Positions 42,549 to 55,298 of a stretch of DNA of 64,000 bases are shown piece by piece. The notes under the pieces are model-generated. The model saw only the letters and a list, made by a program, of their open reading frames with translations, made no database searches and was not told the origin of the DNA. How positions within the stretch are numbered: the stretch's first letter is position 1; the number at the start of each line of letters is the position of its first letter. Origin of the DNA: Angiostrongylus vasorum. Lineage: Eukaryota; Nematoda; Chromadorea; Rhabditida; Metastrongylidae. Position numbers and translations under genes: made by a program. The stretch covers positions 1-64,000 of the forward strand of contig JADANN010000379.1 in the NCBI GenBank assembly GCA_018806985.1. Reading direction: 5' to 3'.

Positions 42549-42587
42549 AAGCTCTGAAGAATGCGAAATCCACCTCAACGTCAGCTT
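42549..42587 (+). ncRNA. Hammerhead-like motif downstream of the endonuclease
   Basis: AAGCT, CTGAAGA, A, TGC..., CACC, TCAACGTC, AGCTT. Stem I (AAGCT/AGCTT) pairs perfectly and the GTC triplet is kept. Stem II and the GAA box are mutated. It is about 225 bases after the endonuclease remnant, on the same strand. Confidence 0.5.
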
Positions 42588-42604
42588 GCTCGTTATTAAA
42601 AAAT

Positions 42605-43060
42605 AAAGTAACACCATGCTTCGTTTCGGTGGCTTTGCGAACGCTTTTCCCAGCCTCTGCAACTTCGATCATTACTGCTGCTTTTCTCTCTTTAAACCTT
42701 CTTTTTATCGCCTATCTGCATTGTTTTACAAGTTCTGACGTTACTTCGCGGTTGCCTGCAGCCCGTGTGATTCCACGCTGGCGTATCAGTTCGAGTGTTT
42801 CTGGAGAGAGAGGTCTCTGGTGACTTTCGCACTCTCAGCTTTCATAGCACTAACGTAAAGATGTTGAGTGAGCAGATCGTATTCTTCGTCGATGTTATCG
42901 ACAACGGTATCTTTCCAACAGACGACAAATGAATGGAATAAGTCTCAGATTATGGTGGTTCTGGGACTTTCGGTTTTCGAATTTAGCGGTTTTCTCCGCG
43001 AGAAATAGAATCTTGCACGAAAGAGGCGACGGTCTGATCACGTGTAGAAGTTTAAAACAG
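42605..43060 (-). mobile_element. RTE linker fragment
   Basis: It matches 10070-10440 and 32840-33260, the region between endonuclease and reverse transcriptase. It contains GCAGCCCGTGTGATTCCACG. It is too short to carry a catalytic domain. Confidence 0.65.
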
Positions 43061-43254
43061 CTAAAAAACAGTAAAAGAAACGGGAGTGGTAGTTGAGGGT
43101 GACAAAACTGTCACGAACAAACACTGGGCCACGGACACTGGCAATTTCTCAGAAGTCTGTTTACTGTTATTTCCATACTTCATGCAGTTTCCTCTAAATT
43201 ACCGTAAGGTTTTTAGGTTTTATCGCATTCACGCTATTTTATTTTAACTTCATA

Positions 43255-43615
43255 CTACCCTATTTCACATCTGCTGTGCGGATCAACACTTCTTAAATTC
43301 CACTCCTCCCTCGTTTCCGTTATCCACGGTGGTCTTCCAACATCGGCGTTTGAGTTCGGCGGCCGCTTGAGGACTGTCGCGTCCTTCATTAATGTTGCTG
43401 TATGCTAGTACAGTCGATTCTTCTTAGGATCATGGGTTAGACATTCCAGTGCGTCACCCCTCATATTTTAGACATTGGGATGTTTCCAGACAACTTTGCA
43501 CAAATTTCCCAACCCCGGCTTAATGAGAAGCTTGAGTAAACCCGGCGCGGACTCGAACCTACTCCGCGCCCTTTATAAAGATCAGTACTACTACCACGCT
43601 ACCCGTTCCCCTCTG
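43255..43615 (-). repeat. SINE-A copy with perfect B box
   Basis: The minus strand at 43559-43549 reads GGTTCGAGTCC, an exact match to the tRNA B-box consensus. TAGCGTGGTAGTAG further 5' fits the A box. It is paired with 16800-17115. Confidence 0.7.
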
Positions 43616-44057
43616 AAGAAAGGCGCGTTTATTAAAGCAAAATGACGGAAAATGGAAGAGACAAAAAGCATTGCTAGAAAATTCCTATCGTTGTTCCAAA
43701 AAACACGCTGTATTTTCGCACAAACTGCTTTATTGTGTAATAATAGAAGTAGGGGAAACATAACACCAATAAAAGCCGTTTCCTTATTTTTTCTGACTAT
43801 TTAATAGAAAACAATGGTTTGAATAAAGAAGTCACTTGCAGTTTCCCGTGGTGCGATAATGCTCCACTGCATGGTCGTCAGTAGTAGGGTAGCGGCGACA
43901 TGCTGTATTGCAAATCCTGGTCTCATGTGTAATTTTAGCTGCGGAATTAATATCGGTTTTATTTTCGCTGTACACTACAGAATTTATGGAAGTCCCACTG
44001 TTTGAACTACTTTTTTAAACATAATTTCTGTTTCGAAGGGAAAAAAAATCTGTGTAG

Positions 44058-44165
44058 ACCACAAACACCACTATGGCGAATTGATCGAGAGCGATGTGGC
44101 AACGAGTTGTGGACATAGCGCATCGATCATTGGCAACGGGTCCATGTGCACCTCAGTTCACAGGG
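44058..44165 (+). pseudogene. Last-exon remnant of the secreted-protein family
   Basis: TTNTTMAN follows a TGTGTAG acceptor, then an in-frame TGA replaces the Trp codon of the NWS motif. The copy stops at the junction near 44165. Partner of 17580-17710. Confidence 0.65.
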
Positions 44166-46620
44166 GGCTTTCTCGAGATCGAACCAATAGTGGAATGGGA
44201 CGATTCCATGAACAACTTGGTGATTCTGTGCAGCAGTCTACACTAAGTAACACTATGAAACAATTTCCCCCTAAATGATCCTCGGTGAAACAGTTTTGTG
44301 CAGTGCTGGAAAATCTGCTACTTTTCATTGTGCTGAAATAATTTTGTTTTTGATCACCAAAACTGACACTGAAGCACTCCTTAATAAGGCACTATGCGTA
44401 TGTGAAGAATTTGTTGCAGAAAAAAGAGAAAACGCATTTATGAATCGAGAGCGTTGGAAGGTGCTCATTTCAGGTCCTGTTATGTCCAAAGTCTTGGTGA
44501 ACGCAGTTGTTCCTCTTTCAAACCTTAATGGCTTTAGGCAGTCCTAGAAATGTCTACTGGAAACTAATGTGGAATTTTTTCACCACTTTATGTGCAGCAC
44601 TTCTCAGTGAAGTTTTCTGGTTATTGTACCCACAGTAGAACTCTTAGGTAGTGTTGCTTCAGTTCTCTTAGAATCAGCATTAACCGAAGAAACTTCTACT
44701 GAGTGCGTCAATGAACGGGATAAGTGTTAGAGCTGCTATTTTGATGCTTCCTATACCGGCATGAATAAGTAACATAATCTGCGCTGTTTGTGCTTCATTG
44801 GGAGATTGTAAATGCGGCACTTTTCGACATTCGCTAAAATTCGCTGACTTTCTACGCTATTGCATTGGAAATTCAAGGGGAATGCTGTGGTGAAACGGCT
44901 TGTTTTTCAAAAAATCAACTAGTGCAACACGGAACTGCTTAGTCATCCTTATTCAACGTTCATAAGAAATTCACAACAGTCTCGATAATAGTAAAGCTCT
45001 GACGGTGCATTCGATTTGTCATCCAAGAGAAAAAAGAGAACAGAATTCGTTACATTCTGAATTGGAAAATTCTCGCTGACGTCACTACTTCAATCACTAC
45101 AGTATGGGGTTCACACAGTGAAAAAAGTGTTTTCCAGAATAATTTTCAGTTCGCATGAGATGAGCCCTTTAGCAAGCAGTTTTTCAAAAATCTGATTCAC
45201 AAGGCGTCGTATGCTACACAGCAATTTTGTCAACTGAAGAAAGAGCTCTACTGTAATGGATGAGCGGAAATGCTGCAATCGTATTTACTGCAGTTTTGAG
45301 CAGTTCTTTTTCTAGTAATACCATGCAATTACTATTTAGGAGTGGCGTTTTTACGTAACAAATTTTGAAATTACTTTGAAAAACACTTGATACTGAACTG
45401 GTCGAATTGGCCACTTACTGTAAGAAAGCAACATTTCGACTTTTTTCTGGTGATCCTTTCCCTAAACACCTGCAGAAATGAGTGGAATCAATGACGAGTT
45501 TGTAAACGTTACACGAATGTGATGAGTCTTTAGTATACGAAAAGCACAATAGCAAACTTTCTTTTTGTCTGCACATCATGGAGAAATTGCGAGAAATTGG
45601 CGGCGCTTAATAAACATTCAGATTTCTTAGGAACTTGCGACGTTTGAAAACGTTACCAAGGAAGCTTCAGCTCATTGCTTCCTCGACCTTCAGAAACATC
45701 CACTTACTTTTCTCCTCTATATGCGTTGACAATTCCAAAAAATGAAGGATTCTTGTGCTTCGTGACGAAACCTGATGCCTCAGCGCGGCTGTTTTTTCTA
45801 TGGTCAAATCTGAGTTGGTTTACTGTTTCTTCCTCATATTGATGAATTCTTGGTTTTAGCTTATTCCACATACGTTTCTGAATTCTCCAGTAAAATTATG
45901 AACTAGGCTTTCTTTTCGCCATGAGTCGGCTTCTCCATCGAGAAAGTTAAGTGGAAGACCATACTTAACAAATGACATTTCTGCTTCTTAGAAAATTGTT
46001 GCCAGTAATGTTCCAAACTGAAAATTTCCTTCGCTCCTGTAGATCGGATAATTTCTTTCACAGACTGTTTTTCAAAAGTAGACTTCCAAAGACGATTGTA
46101 AATTTCGATATTTGTTGGAAAGGTAGGGACTTTATGACACAGCAACACAAGCGAGAAGCAAGAAGACAGGGGAGCAAGTTTAAGCCGTCGCACCTGGAAA
46201 ATTTGGACATTGTTTGAAATTTTTGTTAACTGATCGCTTTTGCTAACGTCGTTCTTATGCAATATTTTACATACAGTTGTTTTCACTAGTCAGTTTCCAT
46301 AGGGCCTCGCCACAGCAGAATCCATCGCGAAAGTCGCTCTGAAGAATACGCTTTAAATTCAATGAGCTGAGAACTAATAATGCTCTTAGAAAAGTGAAAG
46401 AGGTGCAGAAACTTCTGCCTCACTGCCGTTACTGACGCATAGGTGCTGAAGGCCACATTAGCTGTTGCTTCGTGAATGATCTGAACCAAAAAAGAGAATA
46501 TTTCTTTCCAGCGGCTTAAACTAAACGTCATTTTGTTTCCAAATAAAGAATCAATTAACAAGATCGTGTTTGTTCATCAAGGAAACAGAGAATTTTTAGT
46601 TTTTATCCGAACCTGCAGTT
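44166..46620. other. Conserved 5' flank of the duplicate gene
   Basis: It matches 21640-24140, including the upstream unit at 44815-45230. Open frames differ between the copies. No gene is supported. Confidence 0.4.
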
Positions 46621-46630
46621 TTTATTACAC

Positions 46631-46637
46631 TTTTCAG
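46631..46637 (+). promoter_or_regulatory. Splice acceptor TTTTCAG before the start codon
   Basis: An exact nematode acceptor consensus 27 bases before ATG, at the same distance as in the other copies. It may be a trans-splice site. Confidence 0.5.
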
Positions 46638-47714
46638 CAACCAAAAACGATTTGTCTTGCAAACATGACGAGACTTCTGGCCGCACTTATTCCGCTGCTA
46701 GCGACCGCCTCGACAGTTTTGGGGTGTGGGATGATGCCACCAGGTCAAGGTAACAAATAGAAAACTGTCATCGTAGTACAAATTTTAAACATGAAGTGCT
46801 TAATAGCAAACGGAGTGAATGTATCCAACAGTTCATCGCTATAAAGCAACTGTTTTAACACAGTCCTTTTGATGAGAAGATTTAATTAGCAAAAGCTGGG
46901 ATAATTTTTTAATTGTTAACTACAAAACTACGAAATTTTCTTGCAGCAAGAACTAGGAACCTCACTATCACCGGCTTTACCTTGCCTGTGGCCATGGTCT
47001 ACTCCACCGCAGCCAATGTCCCAGCACAAGTTGCTGGCATTGGAAATAGCGAGGAGGGAGCTCAGGCAGTTGTACCACGTCTTGTAATGCAAGCGGTGAG
47101 TTCATAACTCTTCGATTTGAATTTCTTCTTTTTTTCGGTTTCTGGAAGAGTGCAGAAAATAAATTTAAATTTTAGAAACTTCGGCGGCGTTTTTTTCACA
47201 TTTTGTCACATTAGCTCAATATAATTTGTTTAAAAACACTTCTATATAAACATTACTATCTAATGAAGGGACTTGTTCTTGAGGTTATCGATGTTCTCGA
47301 ACAGCAACGTCGCAGCGCTGGCCTCTCTGATGCAATAATCTCAATCATTTTGGGTCAGCTAACTGTTCAAGTCAGTTATAGTCTACTGCGATGCATGACT
47401 GTAGCTGTCAATCAGACCAGCAGATATGATTAGTAAGATTTCCACTTTTAAAAACACTTTGGGAAGGTTACACTGATAACGTACTGGGCTTTAAGGAGAG
47501 CCATAGTGCGTTCATTGCAGAAACCACCCATAATTAGGAAGTAAATGTGGAGATGAACTACCTGTGAGGGAGACAGTTCAAAATCCTTTGTCTTTGCAGT
47601 ATTTTCCAAAGCTTTCAAAGGGTAGTGCGCACTTAGAACGTCTTGATAAATATTACTGCAGCTGGCATTGCTAGTGATTAGTACAAATAGTAATTTAGAA
47701 CCTCACTAATCGCT

Positions 47715-47960
47715 GCGATTGTGCAACGATCCATTCGCGTCAGGGGTCCGGTTCGACCCGGCCGCTCCAACTATGGCCCACTCTATTTGAGCTCTTAAAA
47801 TTTGCACATGAATTGTCCAGAATGTGGTTGCTCACTGTAATCCACAAAAGTTGAGGACTACCTGCCGTGAAGGTGTGGAAATGCCTGTCACGGCAATCCC
47901 AGGATTTCTGGAAGGACCTACTCGGCAATATGTAACAACATAAAGAATGGAAGAAAGAAG
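47715..47960 (+). repeat. SINE-B copy in intron 3
   Basis: The B box is better kept than at 25252: GGTTCGACCCGG. The body matches through ATTTCTGGAAGGACCTAC. Confidence 0.6.
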
Positions 47961-48547
47961 AAGAAAGTCCTAAAACACCACTGCAAGCGGCATATCAATC
48001 CGAAGCTTCGTAAACGATGTTTGCGAAGAGAAGAAAGGGAATGCTAGAGAGCGCTGGGATCTACTCAATATATGATGTCATATCGTGTTAAAAATTCAAT
48101 TGTGATTGCACCATACAGACGGCCCAGACCGATTCGAGCTTAAATAGCGTGCGTGAGGTGAAAGAACCATTTTAAAATTTCTACTCATCTTTTTTGAAGA
48201 GGTTACGACAAAGTAAATTTTGTCGAAGTTATCGAAGCGAAAGCAATAGGTGAGGATGGTGAAGTGGCTGGAAGAAATAATTAAAACGGTGAAAGGCTTA
48301 AATTTCCCCATGTTCAACTTTCCTCCACATAAAGTTTAGTATACTGTCTGCTGCTTGTTAGGCTACTCTAACAAATAAATTATTTCCACTATCAGTAAGT
48401 ATTTCTAAGAGTTATAGCTAAGTCTTGATTTAACGTTGGCCGAATAAAAACAAAGTTTCTAAAACATTCTGCCCGGCGATGGTGTTTTAAGTGCTAAAAA
48501 TATTGTCGCTGGAAATGGTTTTAACATTTAACTCAGCATTCTCATGC

Positions 48548-48915
48548 AAGAGGAGGCGAATAGCGCAGTGGCATTAATGTCTATCATCGCGAGCACTGTG
48601 CTTGTTCGACTGCACTCCAGGCCCACCAGGCCTCTGATCTCTGTCAGGTTGGGAAATTGATACCGGGTTTGTCTGGAAACGAACCACTCTGTGCAATTTA
48701 AATGAGAGCGCTCCAGCCCGGCAATTTCGCAACTCCACAGGGAAGCCGTCTCGACCAGCATTCTACGAATCATTCGAGGTTAAATAAAATCGTCAAGGGG
48801 TAGCAGAGTCATACGCAAAATTTAGAAAACCTAAGTGGGTGATGGATGTGAAGAACAGAATCGAATATGAGAAGTGCTGAGATCCGCACAGTGGACGTGG
48901 AGAAAAGACAGCTCG
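48548..48915 (+). repeat. SINE-A copy in intron 3
   Basis: Partner of 26098-26460, with TTGTTCGACTGCAC as B box. It is directly followed by the empty site for the RTE found in the other gene. Confidence 0.65.
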
Positions 48916-49534
48916 CATGAAATTAAATAATAAAATTTCCCACTACCGACTTTTAATCAACCTCGGCACTGATGAAATAGTTGATCAGTTTACGCATTGT
49001 TCAAAAAAATTTATACAAGTGGCGCAAAAATGTGAAAAAATGCATGAAACATTCCGATGAAAAAGTAATCATTAGGGTCGTCCGCTTTTGAATTGAAGAA
49101 ACGTTTGAGTTTAGATCTCACTTGCAGTTAATGGAGTTGCTGCTGTGATGATGCCACACTGTATAATCATCGGGAATACGGTGACTGCTTTATGCAATGC
49201 AGGAATGAATGCAATGTGTCGGCTAAACAATGCTTGATGATCGGAAGCATTCCGGGCATGCACTTGTCAATTTCCGGAAGCCTCATGGTTTGTGTTGCTT
49301 ACCTTTCCACACAAATTCATTTTAAGAAGAAAAAAAGTGTATAGACTACAAACGTCATTATGGCGAATTGGTCGAGAGAGATGTGGCAAGGTGTGGTGAA
49401 CAGAGCAGTTCGAATGCTAGCATCGGGTCCATTTGGTACGAGCTTCGCTTCGGCATTTGCGACCGTCAACTGAAACGCGAGTTTAATTGTGAAGCGTTTG
49501 GAATAACCTATGAAGCCGTTAAGTTCACGATGGT

Positions 49535-49540
49535 AATAAA
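49535..49540 (+). terminator. Polyadenylation signal AATAAA
   Basis: About 60 bases after the stop codon, conserved with 28027-28032. Confidence 0.45.
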
Positions 49541-50284
49541 GTTTTAACGCAAATTGTGCTCGATGGTTAGACCTATGGAAAAAAACAAAACTGAGTTTAA
49601 ACTATGATAAATTGCCAGTGCCATACTTGAAAACCGACTGAAGCCTTTGTATATACGAAGTGGTTTGGAAAAGACTCCAAGTTCATACATTTAAAAAAAC
49701 TGCTCCATCTTCAGTTCACGGTAGGTGAAAAGAACTCGTAAAAAATGAGATACCGTGCAAAAACAGTAAAAGACTTAGAATAATTAGTTTTTGAGTGTGA
49801 TGCCCCATGAAAAAAAGCTCTGCTACAGCACAACAATTAAGAGCACGGGATGGATGCAGTGCTACTTCGTTATTCCTCCTCTCCCTTGCCTACTACCTCT
49901 CATTTCTCACGGGTCGGAATGTTTGCACCATATTTCACAGAAATAGAAAAGCTGGTTTAATTTGTTGCTGAGCAAATGAGTGTCACTTTGCGAGCCAAAC
50001 ATATAACAGTCAATTTCTAAGATCTTTGACAGAATCAAATGCATGGCGCAAAGAGAAATTGCTCAACTACGAACGCCTTGTTTTTCATTGTTGTGGAAAT
50101 GCTATAGAAATCCTAACAAAAATGCACTCGTCGCTTTTTGAGAAATGGTCATATTTGGTGGATTAGAGCTGATTGGATAACTTTGAGAAAAAGTCCTTGT
50201 CTGTTCGTTCCTTTCCATCCATCTTTGGGGTTTCAGTTTTTTATCGTTCTTCATTTTCTTCCTATTTAATCTTTGTTATTTACC
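49541..50284. other. Duplicated 3' flank
   Basis: It matches 28033-28690. No gene is seen. Confidence 0.4.
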
Positions 50285-50350
50285 TGAAAAACCGCTCGTT
50301 GCGGATTACTGTTTCTAAATGGTTGTAGAACGCATCCACCTTTCTCTCAC
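50285..50350 (-). mobile_element. Endonuclease fragment of a second non-LTR lineage
   Basis: Minus-strand VDAFYNHLETVIRNERF is the partner of 28690-28760. Confidence 0.4.
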
Positions 50351-50639
50351 CGATTGCACAACTTGGTGAGTAACAACAGAGTGGCGACGACTTATTCGTG
50401 ACGGGAAAGTTGGAGATGAACAAGAACCAACTGAGACGATAGGACTTCGCATGAACTGACTAGATAGGAAATAGATCAATGTACGACAAAGCCGATGTCC
50501 CGGACATGTGAGAATTTCTCTTCATAAATGATAACAGCCCCCCTTATGTAAATGGCTTTAGCTCCATCTTTCTGATTTTCCTCTCTTATTGAGCTATCAC
50601 AAGTAAGTTGGAGCAACCAGCGGAAACTGGAAAGGTCGC

Positions 50640-52400
50640 GTGGAAACTGTGATGAAGAAACCGTTAGTCGATGGCAATGACTATCACCTATGTTATCACG
50701 GATTTGCTACCAACATATTTATTGTTAAATCAGGAAATAACGAGGTACAAAAAAATTCTGTTCAATTTCGTAGCCCAAGTGGAAAGCTCAGACACGGGTG
50801 CATAGAAACGAAAACATCTCGTGTAAATCTCATGAAGTACCCTTGTTGAAATCACATTGCCTTAGCTTATAATTTAGTGCCCACCTTCCTTCGTGGCAAA
50901 GTCGTGCGTTAAATACAATTAGGGAGGAGGCTGAGATATAAGCGAAACTTGCAACCTTAGTTGAGTTTTGAATCCGTGACCACCTTTCAGGGAAGAGAAA
51001 ACAAAAGCACCGGTTGGGATGAGGACTGCACTTCAGTCACCGGAAAGGGTAATTGAGGCTTCGGAGACCAACTAGGGTTCCACGTTTTGCTGATGTCCTA
51101 GAATTCTTACAGTTGCACTCGTTGTGTTGAGCCGGTTTGATACCCTGAGGAAGTCGCCGAGCACCTAATCACGACAACAACAACTGCTACCAATCACGCG
51201 TCACCTCAGAAAGGGAAGTTGGGAAGGTGTCCACAAGTTAATTATTAACGCCGAAGTACACAAAAGTCAGTCTTTCGAACTATGCGATAGGTTCTTATCC
51301 ATGCACCTGAGATTGCAAGCCTACGTAGAAACATCCGTGTTAAGCAAAAAGAAGTGGGTGGATTTGATAACTTCTACCAGGAGTGTTATGGTAAGTGAAA
51401 GAACTTCTCCACCTATGCGCTCACATCATCTAATTTACCTTTAGATATAACCAGAAATCAGTTAGATTTATTGAGCTGGTTAGGAATGCAATTCTAGGAG
51501 TTTGTCCTCCGACCAAAGCAAAGAGCAAAATGCTCCTGGAAATGAAATATCGAAGGTTAAATATTGATTAAGCTTACGGTAAGATACTCAAAACCTCGGA
51601 AATTGTTATCGTTCAAGCACATTTGCAAGACTGAATTCACTGAATAATTATGGCTGCCGACTGGAGAATCCAATGTAGCCTACTGCAATCGTACACTTTT
51701 AACGAAGAGAGAAAAGTGCTAGCTGATAATAAATGTGCTTCTTAGAGGAGGAGAATTGCAAACGCCACAGATTTTAAGTCTGGTTGATAATGAGTTCTCT
51801 TTCACGAGGGCCTAACAACATGATAAGGATGAAGCTCATTCCGGTCATAGCCGAAAAGAACGTGTCTCTTGACTAGCTTTTGTTCATCTCATTCTGATTA
51901 AGAATTACCGCTTATAGGAGGTGCGTAGGTTATTTCAACATTGAATTGTGCGAAAGTGATCTACGCAGCACCAATCCGATGATGTGCTTTGTAATCCATC
52001 CATTCGAAATCATCGTTCAGTGTATGTTTAGTTAAGCGTAAAAAGTTGTTTTTTGATGTTATTAGCCAACATACGAAGCGACATATAAACAGTTCCATAC
52101 CCAGGCAATCGTGGAATCGCTGCAGGTTAAAAAGTGATTTTCACGCTTCTTTTGACATGTCGAGAAATCACAGGTGCCAAAAAATATGCAATCATTGAAA
52201 GGATTATCAAAAATGTAGTAGCATCTATAGTTGCCTGCTTTCTTGGTGAAACATCGCAAATCTGAAAAGCGGAGGCAGCATCAGTGTAAATCACGACCAC
52301 TTAAGGTAATCTATTAGTGGTAAGGTTCAAGAACCATTCCGTGAAAAGCTTAGGATTTTACGGCAACTAAAGCAAAAAACTGAAATAAGTTATCAAGTGC
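50640..52400. pseudogene. Right-block copy of the open segments and exon-like unit
   Basis: 50640-50849 is open here (with QKNSVQFRSPSGKL) but has a stop in the left block. 51276-51640 is the frameshifted partner of 29678-30075. 51840-52400 is the minus-strand unit with VVIYTDAASAFQI. The different breaks in each copy argue for decay after duplication. Confidence 0.3.
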
Positions 52401-52654
52401 GTTAACCTGGCGGTTTTGTAAGCATTTAAATCAAATTTAAAATAAATCTTTAATGAAATTTATTTTCAGGAGCATTCTAGGTGGCAACTGTCTAGTGAGT
52501 ATTTTCACGATAAAGAGAATTCTTTCACAGTATGAGTGGTCTCTCCATTTCGACCACTTGTCCTCTGTCCTTCCAGTGAAACCAATTTACTTTGGTAATA
52601 TGGCTAGTTTTTCACATAAATTAGCAGACACAAGCCTGGTATAAAACTTTCACT

Positions 52655-52695
52655 CAACTAACGCTTCGGCGCCCCTCGGTTTCTTAACAGCAGCC
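52655..52695 (-). ncRNA. Hammerhead-like remnant
   Basis: Partner of 31092-31130; GAAGCGTTAGTT is kept but the CTGANGA part is lost (GTTAAGA). Confidence 0.3.
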
Positions 52696-53094
52696 ATGAT
52701 TCAATCCGTTGGTGAACAGCAGGTCGTTGCCGCGATGTGGTGTTGACACTTTATTTCAAAGTCTCGGTTACGTCTTTGTGTCTTGTGCATACCAATGAGG
52801 TGTCTTGTTAGGCTATATAATTCCCATCTGGATGCTGTTTCATATGCATGCAGAGTGGTATATTCATTCTGCCAACGTATTCACTCCTTCGTGCTTTACA
52901 AGATGCCGTACCAGTTACAAGACCAGACCGTAACACAAGTAAGTAGTAAACTCTCTAACGTCGTCAAACAGTTGTGTCTTTGCCTTCTTTTCTCTTCTTT
53001 ATAGCTTCGCAGCCCATTTAAAAGGGCGGCTAAGCACGGACTACAACTTCACAGTAAGGTCCGATATAAGACGGCCACTGTTTGGAGAGTCACA

Positions 53095-55130
53095 GCTACT
53101 CAATCACCTGTGTCACCTGTAGCCCAGTTGATCGTCGAGTGACTAAAACGGGCGAAGGTAAACCATCCATTTTTCTTCGTCGCGTGCAATACTAGCTTAG
53201 TGGATTCTGCTGGCTGTAGGAACTCGTTAAGCATCAAATCTTTCTTTTAGGCTTTTCGTGAAGATCTCTGACCATCAGGTCGGTGGCTTTCCTGCATTGT
53301 GTTTAACATCCCGAGGAATCCAGTCACTAACAGCTGTTGTCCATCGGTTGTCATTCATACGCATTACGTGTCGAGCTCACCTTATCTTCGACCATTTGGC
53401 GTGCAAAACGGCATCTCTGATTTTTGATCGTTGACGGAGGTCGGAGGTTTGGATCCCTTCCCTTACTTGTCTCATTTCCGTGACAAGAGGTACACCCTGC
53501 CCTTAGTTGTGTGACTCGGGATATTCCTAGCGTCGTCCTTTCTACTGCGCGTTCAATAACGCTGAATGATTTTTCATCCTGTCCACGCAGCGATCACGTT
53601 TCTGACGCATACGTTAACGCAAGAAGTACCGTTGAGTCGAAAAGGTAGACACAGAGTAGGGTGTTCATTGTACCCCTCACTACATCCTCGAAGCTCTTTA
53701 ACGCTCCCCAAGCCGCTCGTTTCCTTCTGTTGAACTCTGGAGCTAAGTCGCTCATCATATTGATTTCTCGACCTAGATAGATGCAACTGGAGCATTTGGA
53801 AATAATCGTTGCGTTGACCGTGAATAGAGCTATACGAAGCGAATCCGTTCCTCATGAACATTATTTTTTGTGAGATTTGATCGAAGACCAGTCCGTCCTT
53901 CTAAGTACTTTGTCAAAGTCGGCCAGCATTGCATTAATCCGCTTGGTTAATGTTTGCTGTTATAAGAACAGTGTTATCAGCAAAACAAAGACAGTGTAAT
54001 TGCCTACCATCGATTTTTTCGCTGTGATACTGTCCCGTTTCACTGTTCGCATGACTTTCTCGAGGATAAATAATTTTAGCGAAATAGTATCGTCTTTCCT
54101 AACCACTTTTTACATCGACACATCTTGCTGTAGGTTGGTGATATCTTAGCTGCGAAATTTTTTATATAGCTTACTTACCTCCCTGAGTAAGGATACCCTG
54201 CTTGCCTTCATGGCTTCATGACTGATTCTACCTCATTAAAGTCAACAGCTTTCTTTAAAGAAATGAGTTAGCGCGGTATCTCGTACTGTCACGATGTCTC
54301 GATGAGTCCTGTCATCGCGTGCGTGTGATCCATAACACAAAATCCTTTTTGAAACCCTGCTTCCTCCCATGGCTGTCCGCCGTCCAGTGTTCTGTCTTGC
54401 TGGCGATAGCCCAAGTGAAAAATTTATAGACGACAGACAGCACACAGATTGGGGAGTACTGCCGATATTGTGAAGGTACCTTTCATAAACAATAATACAG
54501 TCTTGTTGTCGTAAATTGAATAGGAACATGGCATTCGACAGGTAGCGTGTGAAGAGTCGATGCAGTGTATTTATGAGGACAGGCGGAAGGTTATGCATGT
54601 TTTTAGGTGTTATCCCGTCCCGCCCTGGTGTTCGATTCTTCACTGACGAAATAGCTTCTTAGATTTTTACAGTAATATCCGGGCGACGATATATTTACAT
54701 TCTTTTATTTCATATGAGGGCAGAATGACACAGTTATTAAGGAAATCCGAGTAGTAATCGCAAATGATTTCTTCCATCGCTTCTTCGAAAGTAGTGATTG
54801 TTCGGTCAGCGCTTCGTAGTAAAATCTTCCTCTTGTGATTGCTGAGCTCAAGATGGTTTTGGAAATGTCCTTCGCTATCTGTGCAGGTTCCTCAGTATTG
54901 CTATTCTACTCCCTTTATGATCTTCCTTTACTGCCATGCTTCAGCTGCTTGCAAACTCGGACGTGGATTGTCGATTGCTTGGGTCTATTACGATTTCGTG
55001 TCGGCGTAGCAGCTCGAGAGATTCTGGAAGCAGAGGACTCTTGGAGAACTGCGAGCTTCGAGTTATGATAGCGCTAACGCGAAGATGCTGAACAAGCCTT
55101 TCAAATTCGTCGTCGACGTTAGGAATAACT
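53095..55130 (-). mobile_element. RTE retrotransposon, transcriptase part
   Basis: Minus-strand peptides include KNRTPGRDGITPKNMHNLPP, HRLFTRYLSNA and LNGTSCVNVCVRN. It has the same 3' junction as 31545, but is 5'-truncated near 55130 with no endonuclease. Many frameshifts. Confidence 0.75.
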
Positions 55131-55259
55131 CAGAAGTTCAACTTTCTATAAACCCCTTCATAAATAATCGATTATATATATGTTAATACGAAATGCCCTT
55201 GTTTTGTTGACGCGAGAAAGGTATAGATGTTCCTAATGCTATTTGTTGTTGTTGCTCCA

Positions 55260-55298
55260 CGCGTAATGTTTCGGTGATTTCGCCTTCTTCAGATCCTG
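55260..55298 (-). ncRNA. Hammerhead-like motif
   Basis: Minus strand: CTGAAGA, A, GGC, loop GAAATC, ACC, GAAACATT. Stem II has one mismatch and stem I is weak. Confidence 0.4.

Larger units (their letters stand above)
46665..49473 (+). pseudogene. Second copy of the secreted-protein gene, frameshifted
   Basis: Exons at 46665-46749, 46947-47095, 47284-about 47430, 49128-49287 and 49345-49473. The signal peptide (MTRLLAALIPLLATASTVLG) and exon 2 (GFTLPVAMVYS..., GIGNSEEGAQAVV) are intact. At the exon 3 donor an extra T gives GATTA|GTAAG, so the join to exon 4 reads a stop. Exon 4 also lacks two codons and one further base near GCTTGATGATCGG, which creates another stop. Exon 5 is intact and is separated from exon 4 by a short GT...TAG intron. 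The Cys and NWS landmarks are still visible. An unrecognised alternative splice could rescue part of it, but exon 4 would remain broken. Confidence 0.7.
43080..53100. repeat. Right copy of the direct segmental duplication
   Basis: Partner of 16600-31560. At 44150-44190 it jumps straight from the last-exon remnant to sequence matching 21640, lacking the 3.95 kb found on the left. It has no RTE in intron 3. Confidence 0.8.

Noticed and set aside
43540..43615. Possible tRNA gene with perfect B box
   Set aside because: It belongs to SINE-A, several other copies exist, and no cloverleaf can be drawn.
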